Origin: an uncultured Draconibacterium sp. | GTDB taxonomy: Bacteria > Bacteroidota > Bacteroidia > Bacteroidales > Prolixibacteraceae | DNA: 64,000 nucleotides | NCBI RefSeq assembly: GCF_913060805.1 | Contig: NZ_CAJXTC010000009.1 | Location: 1-64,000 of the forward strand | Direction: 5' to 3' | In this document: piece by piece, positions 28,857 to 36,684 of the stretch | Layout: every line of letters starts with the position of its first letter | How positions within the stretch are numbered: the stretch's first letter is position 1 | Translations under genes and position numbers: made by a program | Notes under the pieces: model-generated | Told to the model about the DNA's origin: nothing | What the model saw: the letters and a program-made list of their open reading frames with translations, nothing else | Database searches by the model: none

Positions 28857-28886
28857 AAAAAAGGAAGTGAGATCACTTCCTTTTTT
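28857..28886 (+). terminator. Rho-independent terminator
   Basis: A perfect 14-base stem, AAAAAAGGAAGTGA (28857-28870) with TCACTTCCTTTTTT (28873-28886), followed by T. It lies 27 bases after the stop of the metallo-hydrolase lipoprotein gene. Confidence 0.88.
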
Positions 28887-28949
28887 TATGTCTGAATAAA
28901 TGATAACAATTCAGTAGTCTAACAATTTGTAGATAATTCTAACAGTTTA

Positions 28950-29012
28950 TGGACCCCCTTTAATCCCCCAAAGGGAGAAAATTCCTCCCCTTTGGGGAGG
29001 TTAGGAGGGGTT
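28950..29012. repeat. GC-rich palindromic dispersed repeat
   Basis: Nested inverted blocks: CCCCCAAAGGGAG, then CTCCCCTTTGGGGAGG and AGGAGGGG, with a partner ACCCCC upstream. It belongs to the same composition class as the repeats at 3.35-3.48, 36.2, 45.5 and 51.5 kb. It sits at the 3' ends of two convergent units. Confidence 0.6.
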
Positions 29013-29028
29013 GTAATCAACAAGCTCG

Positions 29029-29478
29029 TTAATCCTCACTCAATTCAAATGTAGCCTTTACATTTTTCGAGCCGGTTAAAGCACTCATGTCTCCGTCAAT
29101 TTTTCCCAGATTTATCAGTCCGCTGGCAAAGCCAAAATTCTTGTAGAAAATGGCGATGTCACCCCAGGGAGCGTAATAAGTTATATCGCCAGCCGATGGT
29201 TTGTAGCCAGATGGAGCACCTGCGGTTGATAGTTTTGGATCAGGATAAAATATCTTTTCTGTGCTGGCGTAATCTTCCAGCGTAACAGTTAGTGGAAACT
29301 GTGCTACAAGATCTTTTGCTGTTTCATTATTTTCCAAGGTAGCAGTCAGCACTTTATCGCCGACAGTGATTTTAATCTTCATTGTAGTTGTATCTTGATT
29401 TTTAGTTTCGTTTTTACCACTTCCCAGTATGTTGCCCACAAGAGCAAACGAAAGAAAGAACAGTAGTAACTTTTTCAT
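29029..29478 (-). CDS. Exported cyclophilin-like domain protein
   Basis: A 149-aa protein with a signal peptide (about 1-19). A cyclophilin-like (TM1367/DUF-type) beta-barrel follows: MKIKITVGDKVLTATLENNETAKDLVAQFPLTVTLEDY, then the Gly-rich ITYYAPWGDIAIFYKNFGFASGLINLGKI. Proteins of this small group lack the prolyl isomerase active site of true cyclophilins and their role is unknown. It is the third gene of a unit with the cupin (6 bases upstream) and CMD proteins, all predicted to be exported, which suggests a periplasmic oxidative or detoxifying function. Confidence 0.75.
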   Translation of the reverse strand: MKKLLLFFLSFALVGNILGSGKNETKNQDTTTMKIKITVGDKVLTATLENNETAKDLVAQFPLTVTLEDYASTEKIFYPDPKLSTAGAPSGYKPSAGDITYYAPWGDIAIFYKNFGFASGLINLGKIDGDMSALTGSKNVKATFELSED

Positions 29479-29484
29479 ATTGAA

Positions 29485-30012
29485 TTATTCAGCTAATACA
29501 CTTTTGTAATCCTCGTCCGAAACCGGATCGCCCCAGGTAACATTCTGGCCATCTATGTAATTGGTAAGCGCAACATGTACAAATTCGCTGTTGGCAGCAG
29601 CTCCGTGCCAGTGGTTTACGTGTGGTGGAATATTTACCACGTCACCTTTTTTTATTCTCTGTACAGGTTCGCCTTCTGCTTTGTAAAAACCTTCTCCGGC
29701 CAACACGAGCAAAACTTGTCCTTTTGGATGCGAGTGCCAGTTGGTGCGCGATTCAGGATCGAAAATTACATTGGCGATTGAATATTCATTGTTTTCGTCG
29801 TTTTGTAACATCATGCGAACGCCAACCTTGCCGGTGAAGAATTTTGATACAAACTCTTCCGGAGCAGGATTTTGTGTAAATATTGGATCGATAGCTTTTA
29901 CAGCCTCTTCAACAGTTGCCGTTTCCTGCGTGTCTTTTGTTGGCTGATTACACGAATAAGCCATGAATAAAATACTAAATACTAAAAGGGTGTTCGAAAT
30001 AATTCGTTTCAT
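29485..30012 (-). CDS. Exported single-domain cupin lipoprotein
   Basis: A 175-aa cupin with a lipoprotein signal (FMAYSC, Cys21). The beta-barrel has both cupin motifs: RTNWHSHPKGQVLLVLAGEG (His-x-His and downstream Glu/Gln pattern near residues 90-110) and the second motif VNIPPHVNHWHGA (near 127-140). The histidines would bind one metal ion. Such proteins are often found beside carboxymuconolactone-decarboxylase-like proteins, as here (22 bases upstream). A dioxygenase- or isomerase-like activity is possible, but the substrate is unknown. Confidence 0.82.
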   Translation of the reverse strand: MKRIISNTLLVFSILFMAYSCNQPTKDTQETATVEEAVKAIDPIFTQNPAPEEFVSKFFTGKVGVRMMLQNDENNEYSIANVIFDPESRTNWHSHPKGQVLLVLAGEGFYKAEGEPVQRIKKGDVVNIPPHVNHWHGAAANSEFVHVALTNYIDGQNVTWGDPVSDEDYKSVLAE

Positions 30013-30033
30013 ATATAATTGTTTAAATGTCTA

Positions 30034-30783
30034 TTAATTGGAGTTTCTCATTTTTAGTACATTGTTTAGGATGGTTCGTCCACTTTCTGCTTCTTCTTTT
30101 CCGACAGTTTTTTCAATAATAGCAAACATGTCGTTCAATTGACCTTCGGTAATTCCAACGTTCATTCCAAAATGAATGTGAGCGCCTAACTGCGATCCTG
30201 TGCCGGTCATTGACGCCAAAGCTGCATTGGTTACCAGTTCTCGTTGCTGATAATTTAGTACATCGCTTTCAAAAATATCGGCAAATAAATGCTCCTTTAA
30301 AAAGGCATCGATACGTGGCGAGAATTCGCCAAATCCGGGAGCCGGTTTCTGTTGTGGCATATTTGTCAGTTCTTCCAATACTTTACGGCCTCTTTCGTAA
30401 CGGTCGCCAGTTTGGCTGTGCATTTTTATTTCCTTGCCTTGCTTATCGGAAATTCCTTTGGCTTTTCGCTCGTCTACAACTTTTCGGAAAGCGTTAATGC
30501 CATTCAGACTTCGCGGGAAACCGCAATAAGCGTACAATTGCACAATGGCTTCGTTAATTTCATTAATAGACAATCCGGCATCCAAACCTTTGTTTAAAGC
30601 TTCGTTTAACTCCGCAATTTTCCCTTGTGCTGTGTAGCTCGAAATGGCCACCAAACTTTTTTCCTGTTTGTTTAGTGATTCAGCCCGGGTAACCGAACTG
30701 TTGGCGTTTAACGAAATGAAAAGGCTGAAAATAAATACAGCCGGAGTAATAAGTTGTTTTACAGTTGTTTTCATGCTATTCAA
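30034..30783 (-). CDS. Exported carboxymuconolactone decarboxylase-like protein (two CMD domains)
   Basis: A 249-aa protein with a signal peptide (start at 30783, or Met4 at 30774) and two alpha-helical CMD domains. The first (about 50-110) contains QLYAYCGFPRSLNGINAF. The second (about 175-245) contains AALASMTGTGSQLGAHIHFGMNVGITEGQL. The redox CxxC of AhpD-type members is absent, so peroxidase support through disulfide exchange is unlikely. It heads the CMD-cupin-cyclophilin-like unit. A periplasmic location for this usually cytoplasmic family is notable and is predicted from the signal sequence only. Confidence 0.8.
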   Translation of the reverse strand: MNSMKTTVKQLITPAVFIFSLFISLNANSSVTRAESLNKQEKSLVAISSYTAQGKIAELNEALNKGLDAGLSINEINEAIVQLYAYCGFPRSLNGINAFRKVVDERKAKGISDKQGKEIKMHSQTGDRYERGRKVLEELTNMPQQKPAPGFGEFSPRIDAFLKEHLFADIFESDVLNYQQRELVTNAALASMTGTGSQLGAHIHFGMNVGITEGQLNDMFAIIEKTVGKEEAESGRTILNNVLKMRNSN

Positions 30784-31449
30784 TAATTGTTATTGTTCAT
30801 TTTAAGTTTTTTAAAGCCGCCGGGATTTTACGGGAAAATACCGGCGGACTTTTGCCTTATACTAACACCGATCAAACACTTCTTGTTTACCTTGACCTTT
30901 ATTATCAGATACTTAAAATATGTTGGGTGTGTTGAACCCGAAATTTTACTTTACAAATGTGGAAAGAAAAGGGGATGAAAAACTACCCAAAATACAGAGC
31001 TACTTACCAAGATTACGGATTTGTGTTTGAAAGCTATTTGGGTGGGGATTAGGAATCGGGATTACATGAAATTTCCGGTGGAGAAAAAGTTTCAAGATCG
31101 GATCAAATCAAGTAGCCAAAAGAAACAAACTTTTGTTCTATCGAACCGATTCTACTTTTTGGCTTAGCCCAAACAGTAGACAAAAAACCCAAGGCTGCGC
31201 CCGCTTCACTCGGAAAAGCTACGTGGTGCCCGCTAAAATTCCTGAAACTCGTCGTTCCTCCTCAAACAACAGTAATTTTTTAACGCTGTCACCACTTGTT
31301 TTCCGGTTCATCGACCGAGGCCGGGCTACGTTGTAACTGACTTTGCATCCGTGGGCGGCAGCCGGCTGGTAGAAAGTGAAAATTATCTTGAGGCGTTTCA
31401 AAATTAAATCCACCGGATTATTCGGGTGATTAGGTAAAGAATAAAAACA
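30784..31449. other. Non-coding stretch with a dispersed-element-like segment
   Basis: No gene is supported over about 670 bases. A hairpin pairs CCGCCGG (30817-30823) with CCGGCGG (30841-30847). From about 31120 to 31400 the sequence has the mixed-frame look of an old dispersed element: short reading frames on both strands, none with a ribosome site or family match. The phrase 'acccaaggctgcgcccgcttc' is familiar from other Bacteroidota intergenic regions. Confidence 0.45.
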
Positions 31450-31483
31450 AAAATGGCTGTAAGATTTATCCTACAGCCATTTT
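31450..31483 (-). terminator. Terminator of the GH2 gene
   Basis: A perfect 12-base stem, AAAATGGCTGTA (31450-31461) with TACAGCCATTTT (31472-31483). Read on the minus strand it ends in TTTTTGTTTTT. It lies 20 bases after the stop of the beta-galactosidase-like gene. Confidence 0.87.
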
Positions 31484-31502
31484 CGTAATATAATATCTTT
31501 TT

Positions 31503-34304
31503 TTACTCAGCTCTGAAATCGAACCATAGTTTTATCGGGTAACTGTCGTCGCCCCAGCGTTCGAAGAACATTCCTTTTTTAGCGGTTGGTCCCAGTCTGT
31601 CGATTTGGAAGAACTTGGTTCCAATGGCCGGAATCTCGTACAAGAACGAAATATCTCCTTCAGGAAATGCAGGGAACGTGCCACCTGCCACATGTTGTGG
31701 TTTGCCCGGCTTAAACAGCTGGAAATACAGGTTTGGCGTTTCCGAGATTATGGTAATCGGACTTTCGGTAGTTTCCAGGGTTGCCCAGAACAGGTTGCCG
31801 TGGTAACCTTTAAACTCCGGATAAACCATATTTTCAAAACTTTCGCCAGTGATAGTGTTGTTGTAATCTTTTTCCCAAACACCAATTTCGCTGCCTTTTA
31901 ATCGGTTTTTCCAAACACGGTACGGCCCGCGTCCCATCCATTTTACTCCGGTACATTTTGTCTCAGGATAGTTAAATGAAATACCCACAAAATCAACATC
32001 AAAAACGCCGTCGCGAAGTGGATTGGCTACAAGTTTTAACAGACCACTTTTTTCGAGTGTCCAGGTAATTTTGCGAGGATAGGTTTTGGTAGTAATTTCA
32101 AACTGGAAACTGCCATCTTCATTCTTTTTCCATTCCGTTCCGGTAACTTCGTGTTCAACGCCGGTTGCAACCGGCCCGCCTGTAAACGACACATTTCCTT
32201 TAGCGTTTTTCACTGATAATAATGTTCCGTCGGCTTTGCTGAATTCAATGGCTACATCGGCTACCGAAGCGGTTACAGCCTCTTCCGTTTCCTGAATTGA
32301 AATATCAGAGTCTCCGGTGTTGAGTTCGGCCAGCAATTCTTTTGCTTTGTCTTTTGGCTGAATAACCGGCCAGCTCCAGGTGTAAAGTTCTTCGCCATGT
32401 GGACCGATAGCTGTAAAACGGAACAAGTCAGCATTTTCAAGTGCGTTGTTCAGTTCTATTTCTACCTGAGCGGTTTCGCCCGGTTTTGCATCAGGACTTT
32501 CAACGGTTCCCGAACCAACTTGTTTTTCATCCTCAGGATCGAGACCGGTCTTTACCGCCTCCCATTTAAACGAACACTGGTTGAGGTTGGTGTAAATATA
32601 TTCGTTCGACAAAAACAAGCGGCCATTCCAGCTTTTTACAATGGCTACCGGCTCAACCTGCACTGGTGACCAGATTTCTTTTATGGTGTAAAAGCTGCCT
32701 TCTTTTTCGCGGTGAGGCCCCAGAATTCCATCGGGAGCGTGGTTGCCATCGCCATCGAAAACAGTGCCCGGTTTGTCGGTGCGCAAAAGAGCTTCGTCAA
32801 CAAAAACCCATAAAAATCCTCCGGCATGAAGCGGCGAAGTTTGGTAGTTTCTCCAAAAATCTTCCAATCCGGCACCATGACCACCGTCGTACAATCCGTG
32901 CAGAAATTCGGTTGGCATAAACGGATCGTTGCCGAAAATACTGCGGCCAATGGCGTATTCAAATTCAGGGTAGTGGTGGGTGTCAACGCCGTTGCGCAAC
33001 AACCACGGGTAAATTATCGGGCGGTGCTGAATATCGTATTCAGGGAACGTTTTTTCGTTTCTGAAATCCCAGCCACCTTCATTACCATGGTCGAGGATAA
33101 CAACACTCGCGTGATTTTCGTCTTTCAGAATGGTTTCTTTAATCAGTTTCGGGCCAACAATGGTATCGTAACCTTGTTGCCACCCGGTAACTTCGTCGAG
33201 CACAAAAAGCCCTAGTGAATCGCAAAGATCGAGGAAACGTTTGTCGGGAGGGTAGTGCGAGCTGCGAACGGCATTCATATTCATTTCTTTCATCAGTTCG
33301 ATGTCCATGATATGATGTCTGTCACTCAACGTGCGACCGGTTTCCGGCCAGAAAGAGTGACGGTTCACTCCTTTAAACAACACTTTCTCTCCGTTAACGT
33401 AAAAGCCGTCGTGTTTACGTAACTCAACCGTGCGGAATCCGATCCGTTCGGTAACTTCATGCAAAACATCGTCGCCTTTTTTAAGCGAAATTTTCATGTT
33501 GTACAAGGTTGGCCACTCCGGATTCCAGGCTTTAATATTGTCGAATTTGCCCGATACCCAGGCTTCTGTATTTCCTTTTTCAATCTCAGCCTGAACCGGT
33601 GATCCGATTTGATTTCCTTCCAGATCGAATAATTCAACCGTGGCTGATAAATCTGATTTTGATTCGTTCAGGTCGATCAGAACTTTAAACGAACCATCGG
33701 CTTTTGGATCGATAGCTGTGCGGCTCATGTGCACTTCAGGAAGCACTTCGAGGAAAACCGGGCGGTAAATTCCACCGAAAATCCAGAAGTCGGCCTGACG
33801 CTCGGCACGGTTTATCGATTCATTTGCCGAATGTTTGGCTACGTCAACTTCCAAAACGTTGGTTTGCCCGAATTTTAGCAATTTGCTGATGTCGTATTTA
33901 AAGCGGTAAAAACCTCCCTGGTGCATTTCGCCGGCCGATTTACCATTGATTTTAACTTTGGTGTCGGTCATCGAACCATCAAATACAATGTTGATGGTTT
34001 TGCCTTTCCAGCTGCGCGGCACTTCAAATTCGTGTTTGTAAAGGCCGTGCTCTTTTCCCAGCTTAATATTTTCGTTGGCCCAGTCGTGGCCGTAGTTGTA
34101 GGTGCCAAAACCCTGAAGTTCCCAGTTTGATGGTACAGGTATTTTTGTCCAGGTTTCACTGTTTCTGCCATCGGTGCAGAAAAAGTCCCATTCAACCGTG
34201 TTATCGGCATCGGTTCCCGACAGATAAACGATTTCAGTAGTTTGGGCAAATCCGGAAAATGTGGTAATTAATGTGATTGCAATAAGTAAGAATAACTGTT
34301 TCAT
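31503..34304 (-). CDS. Glycoside hydrolase family 2 (beta-galactosidase-like)
   Basis: A 933-aa secreted enzyme (signal 1-20, ending GFAQ). In order: a GH2 sugar-binding jelly roll (about 40-190; VPSNWELQGFGTYNY), an immunoglobulin-like GH2 domain, the TIM barrel (KGVNRHSFWPETGRTLS), and a C-terminal galactosidase-type small-chain beta-sandwich. Glu409 in the HGNEGGWD block is the expected acid/base and Glu466 in MPTEFLHG the expected nucleophile. It cleaves non-reducing beta-linked sugars; galactosidase is the common activity, but glucuronidase or others cannot be excluded. It stands alone on the minus strand next to the prophage insertion. Confidence 0.88.
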   Translation of the reverse strand: MKQLFLLIAITLITTFSGFAQTTEIVYLSGTDADNTVEWDFFCTDGRNSETWTKIPVPSNWELQGFGTYNYGHDWANENIKLGKEHGLYKHEFEVPRSWKGKTINIVFDGSMTDTKVKINGKSAGEMHQGGFYRFKYDISKLLKFGQTNVLEVDVAKHSANESINRAERQADFWIFGGIYRPVFLEVLPEVHMSRTAIDPKADGSFKVLIDLNESKSDLSATVELFDLEGNQIGSPVQAEIEKGNTEAWVSGKFDNIKAWNPEWPTLYNMKISLKKGDDVLHEVTERIGFRTVELRKHDGFYVNGEKVLFKGVNRHSFWPETGRTLSDRHHIMDIELMKEMNMNAVRSSHYPPDKRFLDLCDSLGLFVLDEVTGWQQGYDTIVGPKLIKETILKDENHASVVILDHGNEGGWDFRNEKTFPEYDIQHRPIIYPWLLRNGVDTHHYPEFEYAIGRSIFGNDPFMPTEFLHGLYDGGHGAGLEDFWRNYQTSPLHAGGFLWVFVDEALLRTDKPGTVFDGDGNHAPDGILGPHREKEGSFYTIKEIWSPVQVEPVAIVKSWNGRLFLSNEYIYTNLNQCSFKWEAVKTGLDPEDEKQVGSGTVESPDAKPGETAQVEIELNNALENADLFRFTAIGPHGEELYTWSWPVIQPKDKAKELLAELNTGDSDISIQETEEAVTASVADVAIEFSKADGTLLSVKNAKGNVSFTGGPVATGVEHEVTGTEWKKNEDGSFQFEITTKTYPRKITWTLEKSGLLKLVANPLRDGVFDVDFVGISFNYPETKCTGVKWMGRGPYRVWKNRLKGSEIGVWEKDYNNTITGESFENMVYPEFKGYHGNLFWATLETTESPITIISETPNLYFQLFKPGKPQHVAGGTFPAFPEGDISFLYEIPAIGTKFFQIDRLGPTAKKGMFFERWGDDSYPIKLWFDFRAE

Positions 34305-34490
34305 TTCGATGTTTTATTGTCCTGTTAGTGTAAATTCCGCAAATGCTTCTTGTGCCAGAAGCCGATCTTGATGTTCACAGGATCGAGCGAATAATATGTG
34401 AAGCAAAAATAAAGAATTTAAACGGGTGAATTGTGGACGATTTTGATTTTTGGGTGGACAAAACGATAAGAAGTTGTTTCACTGTGAAAG

Positions 34491-34528
34491 AAAAAGAGAT
34501 TTCAATAGAATCCATGAAATCTCTTTTT
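34491..34528 (-). terminator. Terminator of the displaced ssrA 3' end
   Basis: The arms AAAAAGAGATTTCA (34491-34504) and TGAAATCTCTTTTT (34515-34528) form a perfect 14-base stem. Read on the minus strand a T tract follows. It lies directly downstream of the tmRNA-type acceptor end, as expected for the native ssrA terminator. Confidence 0.8.
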
Positions 34529-34529
34529 T

Positions 34530-34544
34530 GTGGAGCTGGCGGGA
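34530..34544 (-). other. Displaced 3' end of ssrA (tmRNA); prophage attachment site
   Basis: On the minus strand this reads TCCCGCCAGCTCCAC. The CAGCTCC part is the 3' acceptor strand that pairs with the universal tmRNA start GGGGCUG, and CCCGC is a T-stem arm. The rest of the gene is not found upstream in the window: the sequence changes to unrelated DNA right before it. The simplest reading is that an element integrated at the ssrA 3' end and pushed the original tail here, with an intact copy rebuilt at the other junction beyond 64 kb. Confidence 0.7.
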
Positions 34545-34665
34545 AACGCAATCAACCCATATTCATCTCGGTGTCAGTTATTAATGTTTATGTATTTCGT
34601 GTTGTAATGCAACCTTTATGTATTTATGTATGTATTTCGGTCCGCTTTGTGTATCTCATCCCGTT

Positions 34666-34684
34666 GGGAGTCGAACCTTCGTCC
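34666..34684 (-). other. Degenerate tmRNA/tRNA T-arm-like fragment
   Basis: The minus strand reads GGACGAAGGTTCGACTCCC, nearly the tmRNA consensus that precedes the acceptor end. Here, however, it is followed by unrelated bases and the T-stem cannot close. It lies about 120 bases inside the element from the ssrA tail. It may be the phage's own attachment arm or a scar of an earlier integration at the same site. Confidence 0.5.
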
Positions 34685-34769
34685 TTAACTGCTTATCTCT
34701 TAAAAGGATTATTAACTTTTTTAAACGGGTTCATCTCCTTCTCAACCGCCGGAAATGGATTTTTCCACG

Positions 34770-35144
34770 CTACCCTAAGCCTTTCTCTTTTTTGGGGCGG
34801 TAATTTTCCAGTAGCTCATTTTGCAAGGCAATAGTTTGGCGTAAGTCGCTTATTGTTTTTTCTTTTTCAATACAATCGGGGCAATTATAAAGAGTCACAT
34901 TACTACTCGTTTTAAACAGTAGTTCTGGTTCGTTCGCAGAATCATGCGAGTCTTCATCGTTAAAAAAGTACTCCATTGGCTTATTAAAAAATCGCGCAAA
35001 ATTCCACAAGTCATTGGGTGTTAAATTTTCTTTTTTAAGCCGGTCTCTCAGTGTGCTTTCGCTGATTTCAAGATGCTTTGCTATCAAGGTTTTCGGGGTT
35101 CGATCCTTATTGATACACGAATGGATTTTGTCGTAATTAAGCAT
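34770..35144 (-). CDS. Phage repressor-like helix-turn-helix protein
   Basis: A 124-aa protein with an N-terminal XRE-like helix-turn-helix (about 17-55; TLIAKHLEISESTLRDRLKK, then TPNDLWNFARFFNKPMEYFF), as in Bacteroidota phage and island repressors. A CPDC pair (near residue 93) precedes a C-terminal coiled coil (KEKTISDLRQTIALQNELLENY), probably for dimerisation. It is transcribed away from the early genes and sits first inside the element, the usual place for the lysogeny repressor. Palindromes in the 105-base gap to the divergent gene are likely operators. Confidence 0.75.
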   Translation of the reverse strand: MLNYDKIHSCINKDRTPKTLIAKHLEISESTLRDRLKKENLTPNDLWNFARFFNKPMEYFFNDEDSHDSANEPELLFKTSSNVTLYNCPDCIEKEKTISDLRQTIALQNELLENYRPKKEKGLG

Positions 35145-35185
35145 TAAGAATGATTCTAAATAAGCATTATATTCCGAAATAGTTG

Positions 35186-35229
35186 TCGCAAAATATTGCG
35201 ATTATTCGCAGAATGTTGTACAATTGTAC
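35186..35229. promoter_or_regulatory. Candidate repressor operators in the divergent switch
   Basis: Two dyads lie between the repressor and the first rightward gene: TCGCAAAATATTGCGA (35186-35201), with 6-base arms around AATA, and the perfect palindrome GTACAATTGTAC (35218-35229). Their place between divergent start codons suggests the phage immunity operators. Confidence 0.55.
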
Positions 35230-35249
35230 TAACAAAGTAGATATTATAG

Positions 35250-35432
35250 ATGAAATCAACAACAGTAAATAGTATGAATTTTCTGGCTTTAAAGGATGAT
35301 AAAAGGATTGGGCTTCGAATTCCTTCTGCGATGAAGATTAAAATTGAAGAAGCATCGGATAAGGCAGGAATAAAGCCGGCAAAATTTGTCAAGTTGGCTA
35401 TTATCGAAAAATTAGATAGAGAAAGTCTGTAA
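35250..35432 (+). CDS. Small ribbon-helix-helix-type protein
   Basis: A 60-aa protein with the look of a short ribbon-helix-helix DNA-binding protein: a beta-strand (RIGLRIPSAMK) followed by two helices (IKIEEASDKAGIKPAKFVKLAIIEKL). It is the first rightward gene opposite the repressor, so it may be a Cro-like or excision regulator. An in-frame Met at 35274 is an alternative start. Small size limits certainty, but the fold pattern is good. Confidence 0.65.
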   Translation: MKSTTVNSMNFLALKDDKRIGLRIPSAMKIKIEEASDKAGIKPAKFVKLAIIEKLDRESL

Positions 35433-35492
35433 AAAATAAAAGCCCGGATCAACGGTGTACCACCACCTCCCCGGGCTTCTAAACAAATAAAT

Positions 35493-36062
35493 ATGGAAAC
35501 AAAGTTAGTGAAAAGAAACCGGATCGCCTTAGTACCATTTGGTATTATCGATGGCATTGATCCGTTTTGGTTTAACAACGAAAAATGGGTTCGAATGAAT
35601 GGTAACCAATTCCTGAAATTCCACGAAACAAGCGGCCAAACGCAACGATTAATCGCCGATGCTTGCCGGAATGACAAACGCAGCCTTGCTTACATCAACA
35701 ACAAAATGGGAATTACCGGCATTAGTGGCGAGTTCGATACCTGGTACAAATGTGTAGTAGGTGGGCTCGATGAAGTTCCCGACATTCTTAAAGGTCGCTT
35801 CACTCCCGATGCTTATAACAATATGTGTCACGATTACGATTGTCCGCATCGTGGCAAATTATGTGGTGTGGCCAGCGGTTTAAAATCGGATGATGTAAAA
35901 ACCATCAACGCACTAAAACAAGGGAAGAGCATAGCAGCTACTGCCGAAGATATATACCTGAGTACTGCAGGTATGAAGAGTAGGGTAGAAAGGGTAAAAG
36001 AAAAGCTAGGTGCACCCAACATGGCCAGCCTTATGGCACGAGCTACAGAGATAGGAATTTAG
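35493..36062 (+). CDS. Phage transcription regulator with C-terminal LuxR-like HTH
   Basis: A 189-aa protein. The middle contains a Cys/His cluster (CHDYDCPHRGKLCG, about residues 113-126), compatible with a zinc site. The C-terminal 50 residues resemble a LuxR/FixJ-type helix-turn-helix (IAATAEDIYLSTAGMKSRVERVKEKLGAPNMASLMARA). Similar proteins accompany other Bacteroidota phages and integrative elements, where they are annotated as hypothetical regulators. It is the second rightward gene in the switch, 60 bases after the RHH-type gene, and is followed by a terminator. Confidence 0.65.
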   Translation: METKLVKRNRIALVPFGIIDGIDPFWFNNEKWVRMNGNQFLKFHETSGQTQRLIADACRNDKRSLAYINNKMGITGISGEFDTWYKCVVGGLDEVPDILKGRFTPDAYNNMCHDYDCPHRGKLCGVASGLKSDDVKTINALKQGKSIAATAEDIYLSTAGMKSRVERVKEKLGAPNMASLMARATEIGI

Positions 36063-36148
36063 CGTTCCCCAACGTAGAAAAAAAGGGAGGCAAAATTGAA
36101 ACGATGGTTTAAGTTGATTTTAGTTTAAAGGTTGAAAGTCGAGTCAAA

Positions 36149-36175
36149 AAAAAAGGCCAGCCTCCCGCCTTTTTT
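36149..36175 (+). terminator. Terminator after the switch regulator
   Basis: Stem AAAAAAGGC (36149-36157) with GCCTTTTTT (36167-36175) around a 9-base loop. It closes the short rightward transcript of the switch, about 90 bases past the stop of the LuxR-like gene. Confidence 0.7.
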
Positions 36176-36181
36176 ATAATG

Positions 36182-36560
36182 GCTGTTCCCTCACCATTCA
36201 GGGGGAGGTGTCCGGCAGTTGACGGACGGAGGGGGTCAAACAACGTTCTGTGAAAAACCTAGAGTGCAACATCCCGGGAGAATCCCGGCCACAATACCGG
36301 CTCCCGGGTTTGCAAAAAAAATATCATGTCTGCAGGGATACAGACAGTGTGAGAAGAGGGACAAAAGCGGCCGGAGCATTTTTTATTAACGAGACGATAC
36401 AAAACAATTTCCCGCTCCGGCCAGCTTTTAATAAAAAAAGTCCGCTTTGTTTCCCCCTTCAGGGGGAAATGCCAGGGTAAGGAAAGTGCGAAAGCCGGCA
36501 AAGGGGGTTAGAAAGTCCGCTTTGGTTCCCACTCCATGGGCAGAGGGGGTCAGTCCTTTC
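36182..36560. repeat. Non-coding cluster of hairpins and palindromic repeats
   Basis: Several foldable blocks occur in less than 400 bases. Dispersed-repeat copies lie at about 36182-36240, 36448-36508 and 36520-36552. A long hairpin has CCCGGGAG/CTCCCGGG arms around 36272-36307. GTCTG/CAGAC arms lie near 36330-36347. Another stem pairs GGCCGGAGC (36369-36377) with GCTCCGGCC (36414-36422). There is no credible gene. It may act as transcription stops and processing sites before the early operon, or encode a structured RNA. Confidence 0.55.
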
Positions 36561-36684
36561 CAAAACAAAATTTTAGCTAGAAATTGAAACGTAAATATTA
36601 ATCAAAATCTGGAAAAGCAATCATTAATTCCCCTGGTCATTGTGCCGGGGGTTTTGTTCGCAAACGAAATTAAGACAACCAATT

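Noticed and set aside
31133-31336. A 67-codon frame in the 30.8-31.45 kb gap
   Set aside because: Basic, Ser/Arg-rich product with no ribosome site and an equally long frame on the other strand; judged non-coding.
34693-34734. A 13-aa minus-strand frame (MNPFKKVNNPFKR) near the repressor
   Set aside because: Its purine-rich AAGGAG abuts the ATG with no spacing, which is wrong for a ribosome site, and there is no other support.
34530-34760. Possible complete tmRNA or tRNA gene on the minus strand
   Set aside because: Only a 3' acceptor end and a separate T-arm-like piece are present. No D-arm, anticodon arm or tmRNA 5' end GGGGCTG follows, and the T-stem at 34.67 kb cannot pair.
35156-35677. 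A 173-codon minus-strand frame over the switch region
   Set aside because: It lies opposite the RHH-type gene and the start of the LuxR-like gene, both with better starts and recognisable folds, and spans the operator palindromes.
36250-36501. Short frames on both strands within the hairpin cluster
   Set aside because: They cross palindromic repeats and mirror each other, as expected from inverted repeats.
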